Positions 1 through 15,543 of a stretch of 64,000 nucleotides of DNA are shown one piece after another. A model generated the notes under the pieces. The model was not told the DNA's origin. It saw only the letters and a list, made by a program, of their open reading frames with translations, and did not search any database. The DNA lies in the NCBI GenBank assembly GCA_000499405.2, contig HG738137.1, forward strand, positions 1 through 64,000, given 5' to 3'. A program made the translations under genes and the position numbers. Within the stretch, counting starts at the first letter, position 1; the number at the start of each line of letters is the position of its first letter. Source of the stretch: Onchocerca volvulus (Eukaryota > Nematoda > Chromadorea > Rhabditida > Onchocercidae).

Positions 1-1568
1 AAGATAGCTTGGAAATTCCTCGAGTTATAGGCACATATTTTGTTCTCGAGAATTATCGCAATAGTAATCAAGTTATTGTTGAATGCACGACAAACATATA
101 GGAATGAAGCGAGACACATTCGCCGGTTTAATTACCCAAGTTTGAGGTAATTGAATGTTTCGGCCCAGAGTTTCGGCTGCTATTAGCGGGACAACAAATG
201 TCCGAAAGACTAAACGGTACAAGGATGAGAGTTTTCGACATTGATGGAAATTTTATATATTATCCTTTCATATTCGATTATATCTATGAGATCATATCTA
301 TGACTTTATCACATTGAAAGCGCAATATCTCGTCCGATGTAATAATGGAATTCAATATGCGTAAATCGTTTGTTTTCAGACTTTTGTTTGAATTATTTTA
401 GATATTGTTTTAAACTAAAGCACAAGTATGGCACATTATCACAAAAATTAAATAAAAAAAAAGAAAAGAAAAGGCGAAACATTTGTGATTACAAATTCCA
501 CATCTAATTTAATTTCGTTGAAACTCCGTTTTAAATTGTTTCACATCAATATTTCTTGATAGAAAATGAGTATATTTTTTTTTTTCTGATTTCTAGGACT
601 CATCTACAAATAGTAAGAAACTTTGATCAACTTTAAATGACATTTGGTACTTCATATCTTCACAAGTGATAATGGAAGTGTAATTTGATAAATTCCGGAA
701 ATGGCGAGAATTTACTTATGATTTTTCTTTTAGGAGAAAGTTTAATTACTTGAATAATTTTGACCAATCCTTAAATGATATTGGACATTTCGATATTTTA
801 AACTTTTATAACAGTAGTCGAATAATAATTTGAATCAGTTTGTTACTTCTTTCTATCATCACTCGAAGTTAGCGAACAATTAATTTTTGCGTGTTAATTT
901 TGAATGATGCCAAGAATTACCTATAATTTTTCCGTTTTTCTTTTTTTTTCAATTTATGTTCTTTTTTTTTTTTTATAGAAAAAGTTTGATTGCTATTAGA
1001 CCCGTAAGAAAGAAAGATCCAATAAGTTTTTTAAGTATTATTTCATAATTGTAAATTGTTTCAATTACTTGAATAATGACAAATCGACTAATTTCATGTT
1101 TCATTGTTCATTTCGTCATTTTCTTCTCATATTACTTAACCGAAAAGTATTTAGTTGAAGAACTATTAGTCAGAAAATTAAAATTGTAAGAATTAAGCAA
1201 GCAATCATTTTATTATTAATTGTTGTTTTTAACTTATTTAATTTTACATGATTTTATGAAGCTTACTCATGACTGATCAAGATTTTAAATTTGAAAATTT
1301 TCGTTTTCTATCACTATCAAAGTTTAATTATCATTGAGCCAAGTAAATTTTTTTTTTTGTCGCACTTACACATAAACAAATTCAACTTCGATAGCATCCG
1401 CAGCAAATGAGAAATGAGAAAAAATTAACTTTCATTTGTACGAATTCTGCCGTCTTCTCTTGTGTTCATTAATTAATGGAAAGAAAAAATAAAAGTGAGT
1501 CCAAGTTCAAATTTTTATGCTCAGTGTTCAGTTTTGGTTAAATATTGATTTTTTATTCTAATATTCAT
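1..1568. other. Intergenic, left edge
   Basis: No gene could be supported here. Bases 1-250 are visibly richer in G and C than the rest and hold only very short open frames on both strands (about 37 codons on the minus strand near 125-240). They could be a terminal exon or UTR of a gene lying left of the window, but no splice-consistent reading frame was found. From about 250 to 1568 the DNA is AT-rich, with homopolymer runs, and would contain the 3' UTR of the minus-strand amidating lyase that ends at 1569. Confidence 0.5.
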
Positions 1569-2224
1569 TTAATCCATTAGCGAAATTTGGACGATTTGTT
1601 TAGGCGCAGTTTGTCCAACATAAATGGTACCATCATCCGAAATTGCTAAGCAATGCGCATTTTCGATTCCCTAAAGAAAAAAAAAGAATTTCCCAAGTTT
1701 TTCTTTTTTTTTTTTGCTTTAATTCTGCAAATGCAAAATTACTCAGTTTTTTACGTAAATTTCAGAAAATCATTTCAAAAATTACTTTTATGAAAGTATT
1801 CGCTTTTCCATTATTCATATCCAACACAAATAGTTGTGGTTCGATACCTTCACCATCTGATCCAGTAATACCCACCAGATAGTGCTCTGCAATATGGAAT
1901 AATGCATTAAATTTAAAAAATTTCAGTCATATTGATTTTCTATTTTATGATAATATAATAATATATTACATCATGATTTACGACACTTAATATATAACAT
2001 TAATTATATAATACACAAGTATAATATTAAATTGTATTAAACAATTAACAATAATTGTCATTCAGAAATAAATAATGTATGATCTTTGAATCATACATTT
2101 ATTCCGTTTTCGATTTTTCCGATCTATTATTTTGTAGCATTATTATCGACTACGATTATCGGAATTGCGAAATTTCCGTTTTAAAAATTTCCGGAATTTT
2201 TCCCAGTCTTATAAATAGATTATT

Positions 2225-2273
<49 letters not shown>

Positions 2274-2305
2274 TTTTTTGGAATTTTTTTTTTTTTAAAA
2301 AAAAT

Positions 2306-2336
<31 letters not shown>

Positions 2337-5300
2337 GTAAAAGAAAAGAAAGCAAATCTCTTACTTTTTTCACGAATTGCATAAACTCGACCAACACTTT
2401 CCGCTTTCGTGATCAATATTCCAGTTGGTAAAGCTCGTTGATCGTCGGAGATGCCAGCACTAAAACACTGAATCCGTTCATTTTCACGATCCGCTACACA
2501 AATCAAATTCAAATCCTCAATAAGGGCTATCGAATGAGGTATCGAGAATTGATTACCGACTGTTCCACTTAGACCTGAAATAATTGGTGAAAATTATCAA
2601 AAAATATAATTTAGACCAAGAATTGTTTTATTTTCTACTTTTTTTTCCTTCCATTCTACTTCTGGCTATTCATTTTACTTGGATTTCAAACGCATAAAAA
2701 GTAAAATAATGACAAAAATTATTTGAAATTTAACAAATCTAATATTCACTATAAAAATCTAATATTCACTATTTTTTTTTCACTAGTACCTTGTAATTAG
2801 ATATATTTTTTAGATATTTTATCAAATTAGATATTCTATTAAATTAACTATATTGTCTAATATTATTTATTGACATTTTATATAAGTATCTTTCTCTAAC
2901 AGCATTTATTTAATTGAATTGAAAAACTGATTTCATGAGATTTTTTGAGAAAATGAAGAAAATGAATGATAATGAAAAAAAAAAACGAAAGAATTTAAAT
3001 GAAAGTCCTCTTCAGTTGAAAGGCTTTTCAATCGTAAAGACTAATTTTTCCGGATAAAAAATGAATGATGCCAGCATTCCATTTCTCATTTTTCCAAAAA
3101 TTTTTTCCATTTTTTTGCAAAACTTCTTATCATTCTTATTCAAAAAATTTTGACAGCTTTGGTATTAAAATTAAAGGTGATAATAAACGATGCACTGAAT
3201 CCTGATATTTAATTTTCCAATTTCATTTTCATTTATCATGCCTAAATGAAGCATAATATATTTTTTGAAAATGTTACGATAGTCACATCTTCAAAGAAAA
3301 AACGATTTTAAAAATGATGTAATTAATACAGAAATAGTAATTTTTATTTCGCTTAGTAAAATTTCAACAAGTTGCTGTTACAAGTAAAATGAGTTATTTT
3401 GATAATCGTTAACTAAAATATAGTATAATTGAATTCTATTTAATATTTTGTTGTTTTAGGACAAATTTTTGTTTATCCAATAACAAATAAGATATTTGTT
3501 GATAATAAATATCAGAAATATTACAGCTTATTTAAATTGAAAAAATTCGGTTACAAAGGGAATAAATCTTATATTTAGAATATTTTCGTAATTTTTGATA
3601 TTAAAATTGATAGGATCAAGTGAGATATTATGTAATTTCCATAAGAAATAATATTGATTCTATTATGATTTATTAACCTGAAAATTTTAAAAATAAATAT
3701 TTTTGAAATTCTCATTTCTCACTATGATTTTCGATGATCAATTCATTCAAGATAAATTTATCTTTCGTTGATTATATAATATAGATCGAATATAATTTAT
3801 ATAACTCCCTAAAAACTAGATTTAGGGAAGAAATATAATGAAATAAAAATGCTTAATTAATTCCACTAATTTGGGTGTCTATTTAATTGAATTCAGATTA
3901 ATAAAACTCAAAATTAAGAAACAAACCATTCGAATGACCGAATTCTGCTAGCAATTTGCCATTTTTATCAAATTTCATGATTCTCTTGTTACAATAACCA
4001 TCAGCCACGAAGAATTGTCCATTTTGGGCAACTGCCACATCAGTTGGTTTACAAAAATGCTTCTTATCAGAGCCTGGTTTCAGACGTTCACCCAATTTCA
4101 TCAACAGTTTGAAATGCTTGTCATATTTAAATACCTTAAATAATCTTTCAATATCAGCCAAAATTTGATGAAAAGTTAAGTTGAATGTCAATTGTTCTCT
4201 TGTAAAATTTGTATTAAAACTTTCTCGCCAACACATTTATTAAATTAATTGCTAAATCAATATAGAAAATTACATGATATCAAACTGAAAAGGATAAATT
4301 AATCTCTCAAAAAAATCAATTGAAAAAATTGTATGTATGAAATATGACGATTTAAATTAAGCATACCTGATGTAATCCAACATCCGTCACCCAAATATTG
4401 TCATCATGATCCACGGTTAGTCCATGTGGCATATAAAAGATACCTTGGCCAAATTCTTTCACAACTAGGCCAGAATATGGATTGATCATATAAAGAGTTG
4501 CATTCTTTATTGGGCCCAAACTTGCATTGAACACATTGTTTTTATCAAATGACCTGAAATTTTTTGTTTTTTCATGAAAAATAAAATATTCAGACATATT
4601 ATGAGTTCACAAAAAAATTGAAAATTTACAATTTCACGAATTATCTCTCCCCAGTCTATATTCAATAATTAAAATGAATTTATTAATCACTAGAATTTTT
4701 AATTTTGCAGTTTTAATTATAACATATAATCTTACGTTACGCCGCTTAAGATAAAAATCAACATAAATGATCATTATCAGAAATGCTGATCATTATTGTC
4801 CGAACTATTTAGTCCTCATCCTAAATATCATCATTTATCATCATTACTCATGATTATTGCTAATTATCATCGACATGTAATTACAATGCTATTCATTTCT
4901 TTACAATGTTTAGTAACAAAACTGTAATTTGAAAAGTTTGCATAATTTCAAATGGCTAAAATTTCTAATCTGCGCTGCACTATTATTAATATTATCATGA
5001 TCATGTTAACTTTATTATGTATCAAAAGTGATAGCAATACAATATGGATAGCAAAAATACGGAAATTTTTTAGAAAAAAAGAAATGGAAGGATTTCTTAT
5101 TACATAAATTGATCTAATTTTAATGTATCATTTGAATTATATCTGTTAGATAATTCATGCATAATAATTTTTCCCGTGTTAATCCATCTTTTCCCACAGA
5201 ATAAACATAATAAAGAGATTAATATACTTAAGGAATGAACATAAGATATTATCAGTATTTAATTTCCAGTCGGTTTAGTTAACCAGTTTATTCAATGCTT

Positions 5301-6372
5301 ATTTGTAATAATTACGAAATGTAAATTCTATTTTTAATGATTTAAACTGCTCTTTACAAGCACCATATAAATTTCATTAGCTATTATTTGTACTCTGATA
5401 ATTCATGCTATCTAATTATTTTTTCTTCGAACAATAAATCCTTCATGGATTTTACGAAGCAAAAATTTATAAAATTTAGATAAGAAATAATCTATTAGAA
5501 ATTTTCGCGCAATTTTTTTAATGAGTAGGAAAAATTTCCGAAATTTTTGAAATTTGAATTTTTTCCAGATTAACTGAAAAGTTTTATTACTTTGCCATAC
5601 CATTTATTCCATACTCGATCAGCTCTATGAAATGCTAGGAGATGTCCTTGCGAATTAATTCCAAGACCTGTTACTTGTCCAATTGGCTTTGATACTGGTA
5701 AAATATATGCCTAAATTTTTAAAAGTTAACCAGATATTTCAAGGAACTAATAAACAGAATCTATCCCAAAATTCTATACCGTAAACACGAAAAAAAAACT
5801 AAAATATTCAAGAGGTAATAAAATATATTCAGTCAATGATTGTCAAGATTCAAATATTTATGGGAAAATGAAAAAAGTTAAATTATTTCAATCGAAAAAA
5901 AAAAACGAAATCAATAAAAAGCTAACATTTAATTTAAAATTAAATTGATTGTAAGACAGCAATTGCTAATTAATTGAAAGGAAAAAGATCAAGATTGATA
6001 TACCAAAAGATAAGTGATGTGAGCAAAAAGGTTTTCTGGGGTAATGAATTCGGAAAAGTTAAAAAAATTGATGGAAAAAGAGAGAAAAAGAAGAAATTTA
6101 ATCTATTATTAATTGTTAATCAAAACCTTATCAATCGTATCATCCAAATCTTGATAGTACTGAAATGGGGCGATATTTCGATTAATATTATTATCAGCAA
6201 TACCGTCTTCGTCATCACCATTAACATCATCATTAGCTCTCCAATTTTGGCCATAAATATTCTGATAATTATAATCAAAATCTGGATCTTGAATAGTTAG
6301 ACCAATGGTTAATATCATGGCGATCAATGACAACAAATAACTGTTGTATAAATGATTAATTCGCATCGTCAT
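1569..6372 (-). CDS. pgal-1: Peptidyl-alpha-hydroxyglycine alpha-amidating lyase (PAL), 7 exons
   Basis: Exons (minus): 6372-6127, 5710-5601, 4553-4367, 4134-3927, 2574-2365, 1886-1786, 1670-1569. All join in phase to give 387 aa. PAL cleaves peptidyl-alpha-hydroxyglycine to the C-terminally amidated peptide plus glyoxylate, the last step in making amidated neuropeptides in the secretory pathway. Visible: a hydrophobic leader (about residues 12-27), an Asn/Asp-rich linker, then the NHL-type propeller. Family landmarks are present: the catalytic Arg (R111 in FHRADRVW), zinc His H162 (PHGLTVD) and H264 (PHSIAL), catalytic Tyr Y228 (ADGYC), third zinc His H360, and the disulfide pairs C209/C229 and C276/C287. 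It is lyase-only, with no monooxygenase domain, like C. elegans PGAL-1. The reading frame opens upstream, but the first ATG is at 6372; a second ATG two codons on is also possible. Oddities: the residues beside H360 differ from the family (see findings), and intron 4 carries an A/T homopolymer tract beside the exon 5 donor. Confidence 0.92.
2229..2336. repeat. A/T homopolymer tract
   Basis: About 41 consecutive A, then runs of T, A and T, then about 20 A, lie in an intron of the amidating lyase only some 30 bases beyond the exon 5 splice donor at 2365. The open frames across it on both strands (poly-Lys and poly-Phe) are artefacts of the homopolymer. Exact run lengths in an assembly are unreliable. 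Confidence 0.85.
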
Positions 6373-8370
6373 CGTTTTTCGAATCACAACAGCATATCAC
6401 AGGAAATAATTTTTATGATTTCCGAAAAAAAAGCGAAAGAGTTAGTTGTTAGCCTTCAGAAATGGCTAGGGTCGAAGAGCAGTAATATGGGCGGGATGAG
6501 CCAGAAGATTGGTTAGGAGAAATCGATTTGTTTGACACACGACAGAATGTTATCTCTTGACGTCATCAAATTTTTATATATTCTCTTTTTTATTTATTTA
6601 TTTTTTTTATCCTGAAGGACAGAGGAATAAATAAGAATTTCAATTATTGCTACTCAATTTCTTGCAAGTTTAGAAATCTAATTTTACGATAAGAAGGAAA
6701 CTTAGTACCATTATTATAGATAGAAATGCTTAAATAAAAAAAAAGAAAAAAAAATTGATTAAATTAGACAAAATGTTTCATTAACTTTTTCCATATCGAT
6801 TATTAACATCGAAAATTTGAGAATGAATTTTCTCGACATCATTTCACTCATACTCAAATTTTAAAAAAATTTGATTACGGAAAGATTATCAATTTCAAGT
6901 TGTTTACAACTGCTCGCGTTTTATATCGATGAATGCAATTCATTGATATTTTCAAACCTTAATATCAAGAAATAAGGGCTCAGAACCAAAAATAAGTGAT
7001 AGTTAAGTTAATAGCAACGATATGATAACCAATTAGCAATTAATCGAATTAATCGTGGAGGATAGTAGTATTACGGTGGTTTACAAATATCTCAACATAT
7101 GAAAGTAAAACTATATATGAACTACTTTTTATGCAAATTACTGAAAAAATTATAAAATCATTGGGAACAACTGAAATTAAAGCAAACGTTAAAAAACATT
7201 TTTTATTTTTTTGTTTTTGAACTAAGTTATATCTCATTATATTAAAATTCTAGACTGATTTTTAAAGAATCGAAATTATATGCTTTACGCTTAATTAATA
7301 ATTAATAGTAGCAAGATAGACAATTCTTCAGTTCTGTTTGGATTATGATCCAAGCAATAAAATTCTGACATGATTTATTGAGAAACTGATAGGCGGAAAA
7401 TGGGTAATGTTGATAATAACAGTTGATTTCTTCTTCTTTTGTATTTCGTTAGTCTTTATTTCTTTTTATTTCTTATTATCTAACTTTTTATTTACAATCC
7501 ATTTGAGAAAAATCTTTCATTGGATCTTAAATTTTGAATCAAATTCTAGTTTCATCAATTTTCTATCAACTCAGTCCAAGTTATTCAAGATGACGTGAAT
7601 TATGCGAGTAGTATTTTTAAAATTTTATCAAATTTATTTTTTTTTAGTACAAAAACGAAATGCAAAAGTGATATCACTAAGGCGCTGAATGATGAAATAT
7701 ATTAGATTGACAAGCGATAAATCATTTTAAGAAATTTAAATTAGTGCAAATTTTTGATGCCATCATACTAGAGCAAAAAAACGAAACATTCTTTTTTTCT
7801 TAATTTCAGCGGACGAAACTTTAATATAGAGTAAATTTTAAAGTCCCTTTAATTGATCAAATTAATTGATATTTGTCACTTTTTTTTTTTTTTTTTAAGA
7901 TGCAATAGAAAATTCTTTTTCAAAAATATAATTAGTAATTGCAATCACATATTTTGGGTCCGAAATTCCAATATTTATCAAGATACCAAACAAACCCAGT
8001 AAGGAAACCATAATAATAAATACATATCTGACAAAGTTAAAGCCTCGTATATAAAAGCAGATTCTGATTCACATATTTTCAAAGTCATCAAAATTTCTGA
8101 GCATATTATAGATTCATATATAAAAAACTTATTATTTCGCATGCTCATCAAAGGCTTGAGAAAAGTTCCAATTGGGTAATTGAAAATCAATGAGCTATTT
8201 TCTGTAATGTTTGTACGATAGATCAGATATTTTTAGAGCGGGATTTATGAACTTCATTGTAATTCATTCTCGATATATGTTGAATTTGTAGCAGAATTAT
8301 TTTCCATAACTACGCCATTATTACTTCTTTTATTTCCCCACAGCATCTGATATTTTCAATTAAATTGTCA
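6373..8370. other. Intergenic upstream of the amidating lyase
   Basis: AT-rich DNA with no supported gene. The part next to 6373 should hold the promoter of the minus-strand lyase. No clear spliced-leader acceptor was seen within about 100 bases upstream of its ATG, so the transcript start is undetermined. Short open frames in this interval have no splice-compatible continuation or recognisable motif. Confidence 0.5.
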
Positions 8371-8444
8371 GTTATTATTATTACTTTAATATTATTATTA
8401 TTACTACTACTTTAATATTACCTTTATTATTATTATTACTTTAA

Positions 8445-8518
<74 letters not shown>

Positions 8519-8580
8519 AATTATTAATTATTAATTATTAATTATTAATTATTAATTATTAATTATTATTGTTTATTATT
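8371..8580. repeat. (TTA)n microsatellite passing into a TTAATTA heptamer array
   Basis: An interrupted then pure run of ATT/TTA trinucleotides spans roughly 8371-8510, followed by about eight copies of a 7-mer TAATTAT-type unit up to about 8570, then further ATT units. It directly abuts the LTR-like repeat that begins near 8583. The repeat may have grown from an AATAAT-rich end of that element, because on the minus strand the LTR body runs straight into it. Confidence 0.9.
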
Positions 8581-8582
8581 AT

Positions 8583-8891
8583 TATCCGCCTGCCGTGTAG
8601 CCCCGAACTTCTGCTGTAAACAGAACTGACTGTGCCCCAAAATCCGTACCTTTTATACCCTCTTGGACTCCTCCTTCTTTCCTGATCTATGATTCGTCGC
8701 CTCATGATTGGTCGACCTCGCTTGGTTCAGCTAGTGATTGAAGCATTTTGGCGGGGAACATGCTTGCCCTTTTGTTTATTGTTTTGACGGTAAACATGTT
8801 TAGCGACTTGTTGGTCCAATTGAAACTACGCGCTTTTTGAATTTTACCATTCCTTGTATATGTTAATTATAATTTCCAGGTTTTTCCGACA
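8583..8891 (-). mobile_element. Solo LTR-like repeat, copy 1
   Basis: This block is far richer in GC than its surroundings and is clearly related over about 230 bases to 54470-54701. Read on the minus strand it looks like an LTR: it begins TGTCGGAAAAACC at 8891, has a TATA box (GGGTATAAAAGG, about 8660-8649), and then a likely transcribed R region. Shared landmarks with copy 2 include the AAGCGCGTA block, the AACATGTTT blocks, the CCGCCAAAA block and GATCAGGAAAG. No gag or pol coding sequence lies beside this copy, so it is probably a solo LTR. The element family (Ty3/gypsy or BEL/Pao) cannot be told from the LTR alone, and the far end (about 8583) is uncertain because it merges with the microsatellite. 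Confidence 0.7.
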
Positions 8892-11188
8892 TGGCGACTA
8901 TTTTATATTATTTTTGAAATATATTAATATTATTCCATATCGGATTATTTAAGCATTTGAAATTCTATTTCCTAGCATTAAAGAGTATACGGTTATATTA
9001 AATATGAAACTAAATAATAATTATAGCAAATATATGCAATTTTTTGATCAAGTTAGACAAATATTAAATTAAATTATTGAATTAAATCACTTTCATTGAT
9101 CATTATTCCATGTAAAACTTACTGTTTATTGCAATTTTCTAAATTTATGTATCTTTTATCTTTTCTTTCAATTCTTCCTTCTTACATGGCAAAAAACCAA
9201 TAAAAACTATCACTACATTCCCACGTTTACAATATTTTAATTGCCAATTGTAACAGACTGAAATGCATTGGGTTAAGAGATTAATTTTAACGGGACATTG
9301 AAAGGGCCATGAGCTGTTTGTAAAATAGAGTTACTTTTTGTATGAATGACTAGTCATCATTCTGGTTCTTGTTTTTTTCTTGTAAATGTCTTGTTTAATT
9401 ACTTTTTTCCACGATGGCCTGGTTATTACATCGCGATGTTTTAGGATTAGAATCAAAAAGCTATCAGAGATAATTAATTGTTCGACTGAACAGGAATAGC
9501 ATCCAAAACTGTCACCTAATAGCACCAGGAATTAATTTCAACACATGATCAGATAATATCTTAAGAAATTCAGTTGATATAATGGACTATCGATTCGTTA
9601 ACAATTTGGAAAGTTTAAATTGCCTTTCATTTTTTCTTTGTTTCCAATACGGTATACTTATTTGATTGAGCCATTTATAATAGTGTTCCTTCTTTTTATC
9701 CTTCTTTCATTATTTATGAGGAAAATGATCTATTAATTTAGAACAGATAAATTTAAGCACAAGCTCCATTGTAGCAATTATGTTAAAAGTATTTGAATTG
9801 CATTGCTCAGATATTCGAGTAACAGTATTTGCATATCTCAAATACTTGTATTATTTGTATATTACGAATTATCTTTATACTTCAAAATTATTGCAATTTA
9901 GTTTTTTCTTTAAAGGTAACAAACATTTAAGCTTAATCAGGAAAATTGTGGACATATATTTTTTAACTTATCTTATTCATTATGTTTAATTTCCAATTGA
10001 ATAATTTATTAATTCTGGTCATCGACAAGGAAAGATGAATAAATGACTTGTATAACTAAAAACATCAAGTCATAAACTGTGGATTTTGGTAGATTAATTT
10101 AAATAATGTCTCTGATCGATCGGTAGTGCTTTTGTGAAGTATTGTGTTGTTTAAGATTTTAGTTCACTCAGTAACTGATTTTTTATTTGTTCGGTAATGT
10201 TATTAATTGCTTATTCACTTATTTGTCATTTATCTACCGATATGATTAAATCCCGATTTAACGATTTATTAATTTTGATACTCAACAAGAGAAAAATAAA
10301 GTGAGTTAAAAGTAAATATAAAGTAAACAAGAACTTTTAGGAGAACTAATAGTTCACTTCAAATTTCGGTTTTTTTATTAATGGTGTCTGATATTATCTA
10401 TGAATTGTTTTAAGCCAAAGCAAATAATTTTTAGTGAACAGTGTCACTTATTCTATTTTCAGTTATTTATTCACCAGTCAGTTCTGTAGATTACTTATTT
10501 TGTTTTTCATTTGCATTATTCCTTTTAACTGTAGCAATCTCTATTTACCCTTCTTTTTTGATTTATTAATTTTCATTTCTCTTGATTTTGACTTTTTTTA
10601 TTCAGTAAAATGCTCGCTCGTATATTGGGTACTTAAACTTTATTTCTTTTTTTTATTATTTTTTTTGAACAATTATAATCATCCTCATTTCTTCTTCTCT
10701 TATTTCTCAATTATCTGATACTAATATGTTTCAATGATATATCATAGAAGAGCAGTATAATAAAACCAGTACTGTAGATATAATTGTCAGTAATTTTCTC
10801 TGCAATAAATCTTTTCATTTCTTAAGAAAGAAATTAAAATTGTGAGAAACATTATGTTACTCTCGAAAAATATCATTATAGGATTTCTTTTTTTTTAAAC
10901 TTTAATTACCAGAATAGAAATTTATATTGCAATTACTGAATTTTTTTCTGATATTTGAAAGAGGAAAAAGATTTGCCATTAAAATCTGAAATAAGAGAAG
11001 AAATCGCAACGAAACTGTCTGGATTTAGACATAAAAGTTTGGAATCACACAGAACTTTTGCTGTAATTGAACTGTAATAGATATTTCCTGTTTTCACATC
11101 GATTTTGAAGTTAAATTGTACTATTTGTGTACGCTAAGTTAAATTTTTATTAAAAAAGAAATAAAAAATTAAACTGTTATATTTCTAG
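8892..11188. other. Intergenic upstream of Arp3
   Basis: AT-rich with many T runs. Several open frames of 60-95 codons occur on both strands, but they are rich in Phe/Leu/Ile/Tyr because the DNA is T-rich and they match no family I recognise. The right part should contain the Arp3 promoter. Confidence 0.5.
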
Positions 11189-11189
11189 G
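11181..11189 (+). promoter_or_regulatory. Probable leader splice acceptor for Arp3
   Basis: ATTTCTAG followed by the 85-base leader up to the Arp3 ATG at 11274. With no coding exon upstream, this is most simply a trans-splice acceptor for a nematode spliced leader. A cis-spliced 5' UTR exon is the alternative. Confidence 0.45.
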
Positions 11190-11273
11190 AAAGTTCGGCA
11201 TCATTTCTCAACATACCAGCAGTGACATAGCAATCGAGTCCAAAAAAATATTTTTTGCTTGGGGTATCCAGAA

Positions 11274-15543
<4,270 letters not shown>

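Noticed and set aside
2079..2512. Lys-rich and Phe-rich open frames on both strands
   Set aside because: They arise from the A/T homopolymer tract. Only the part at 2365-2574 on minus is coding (PAL exon 5).
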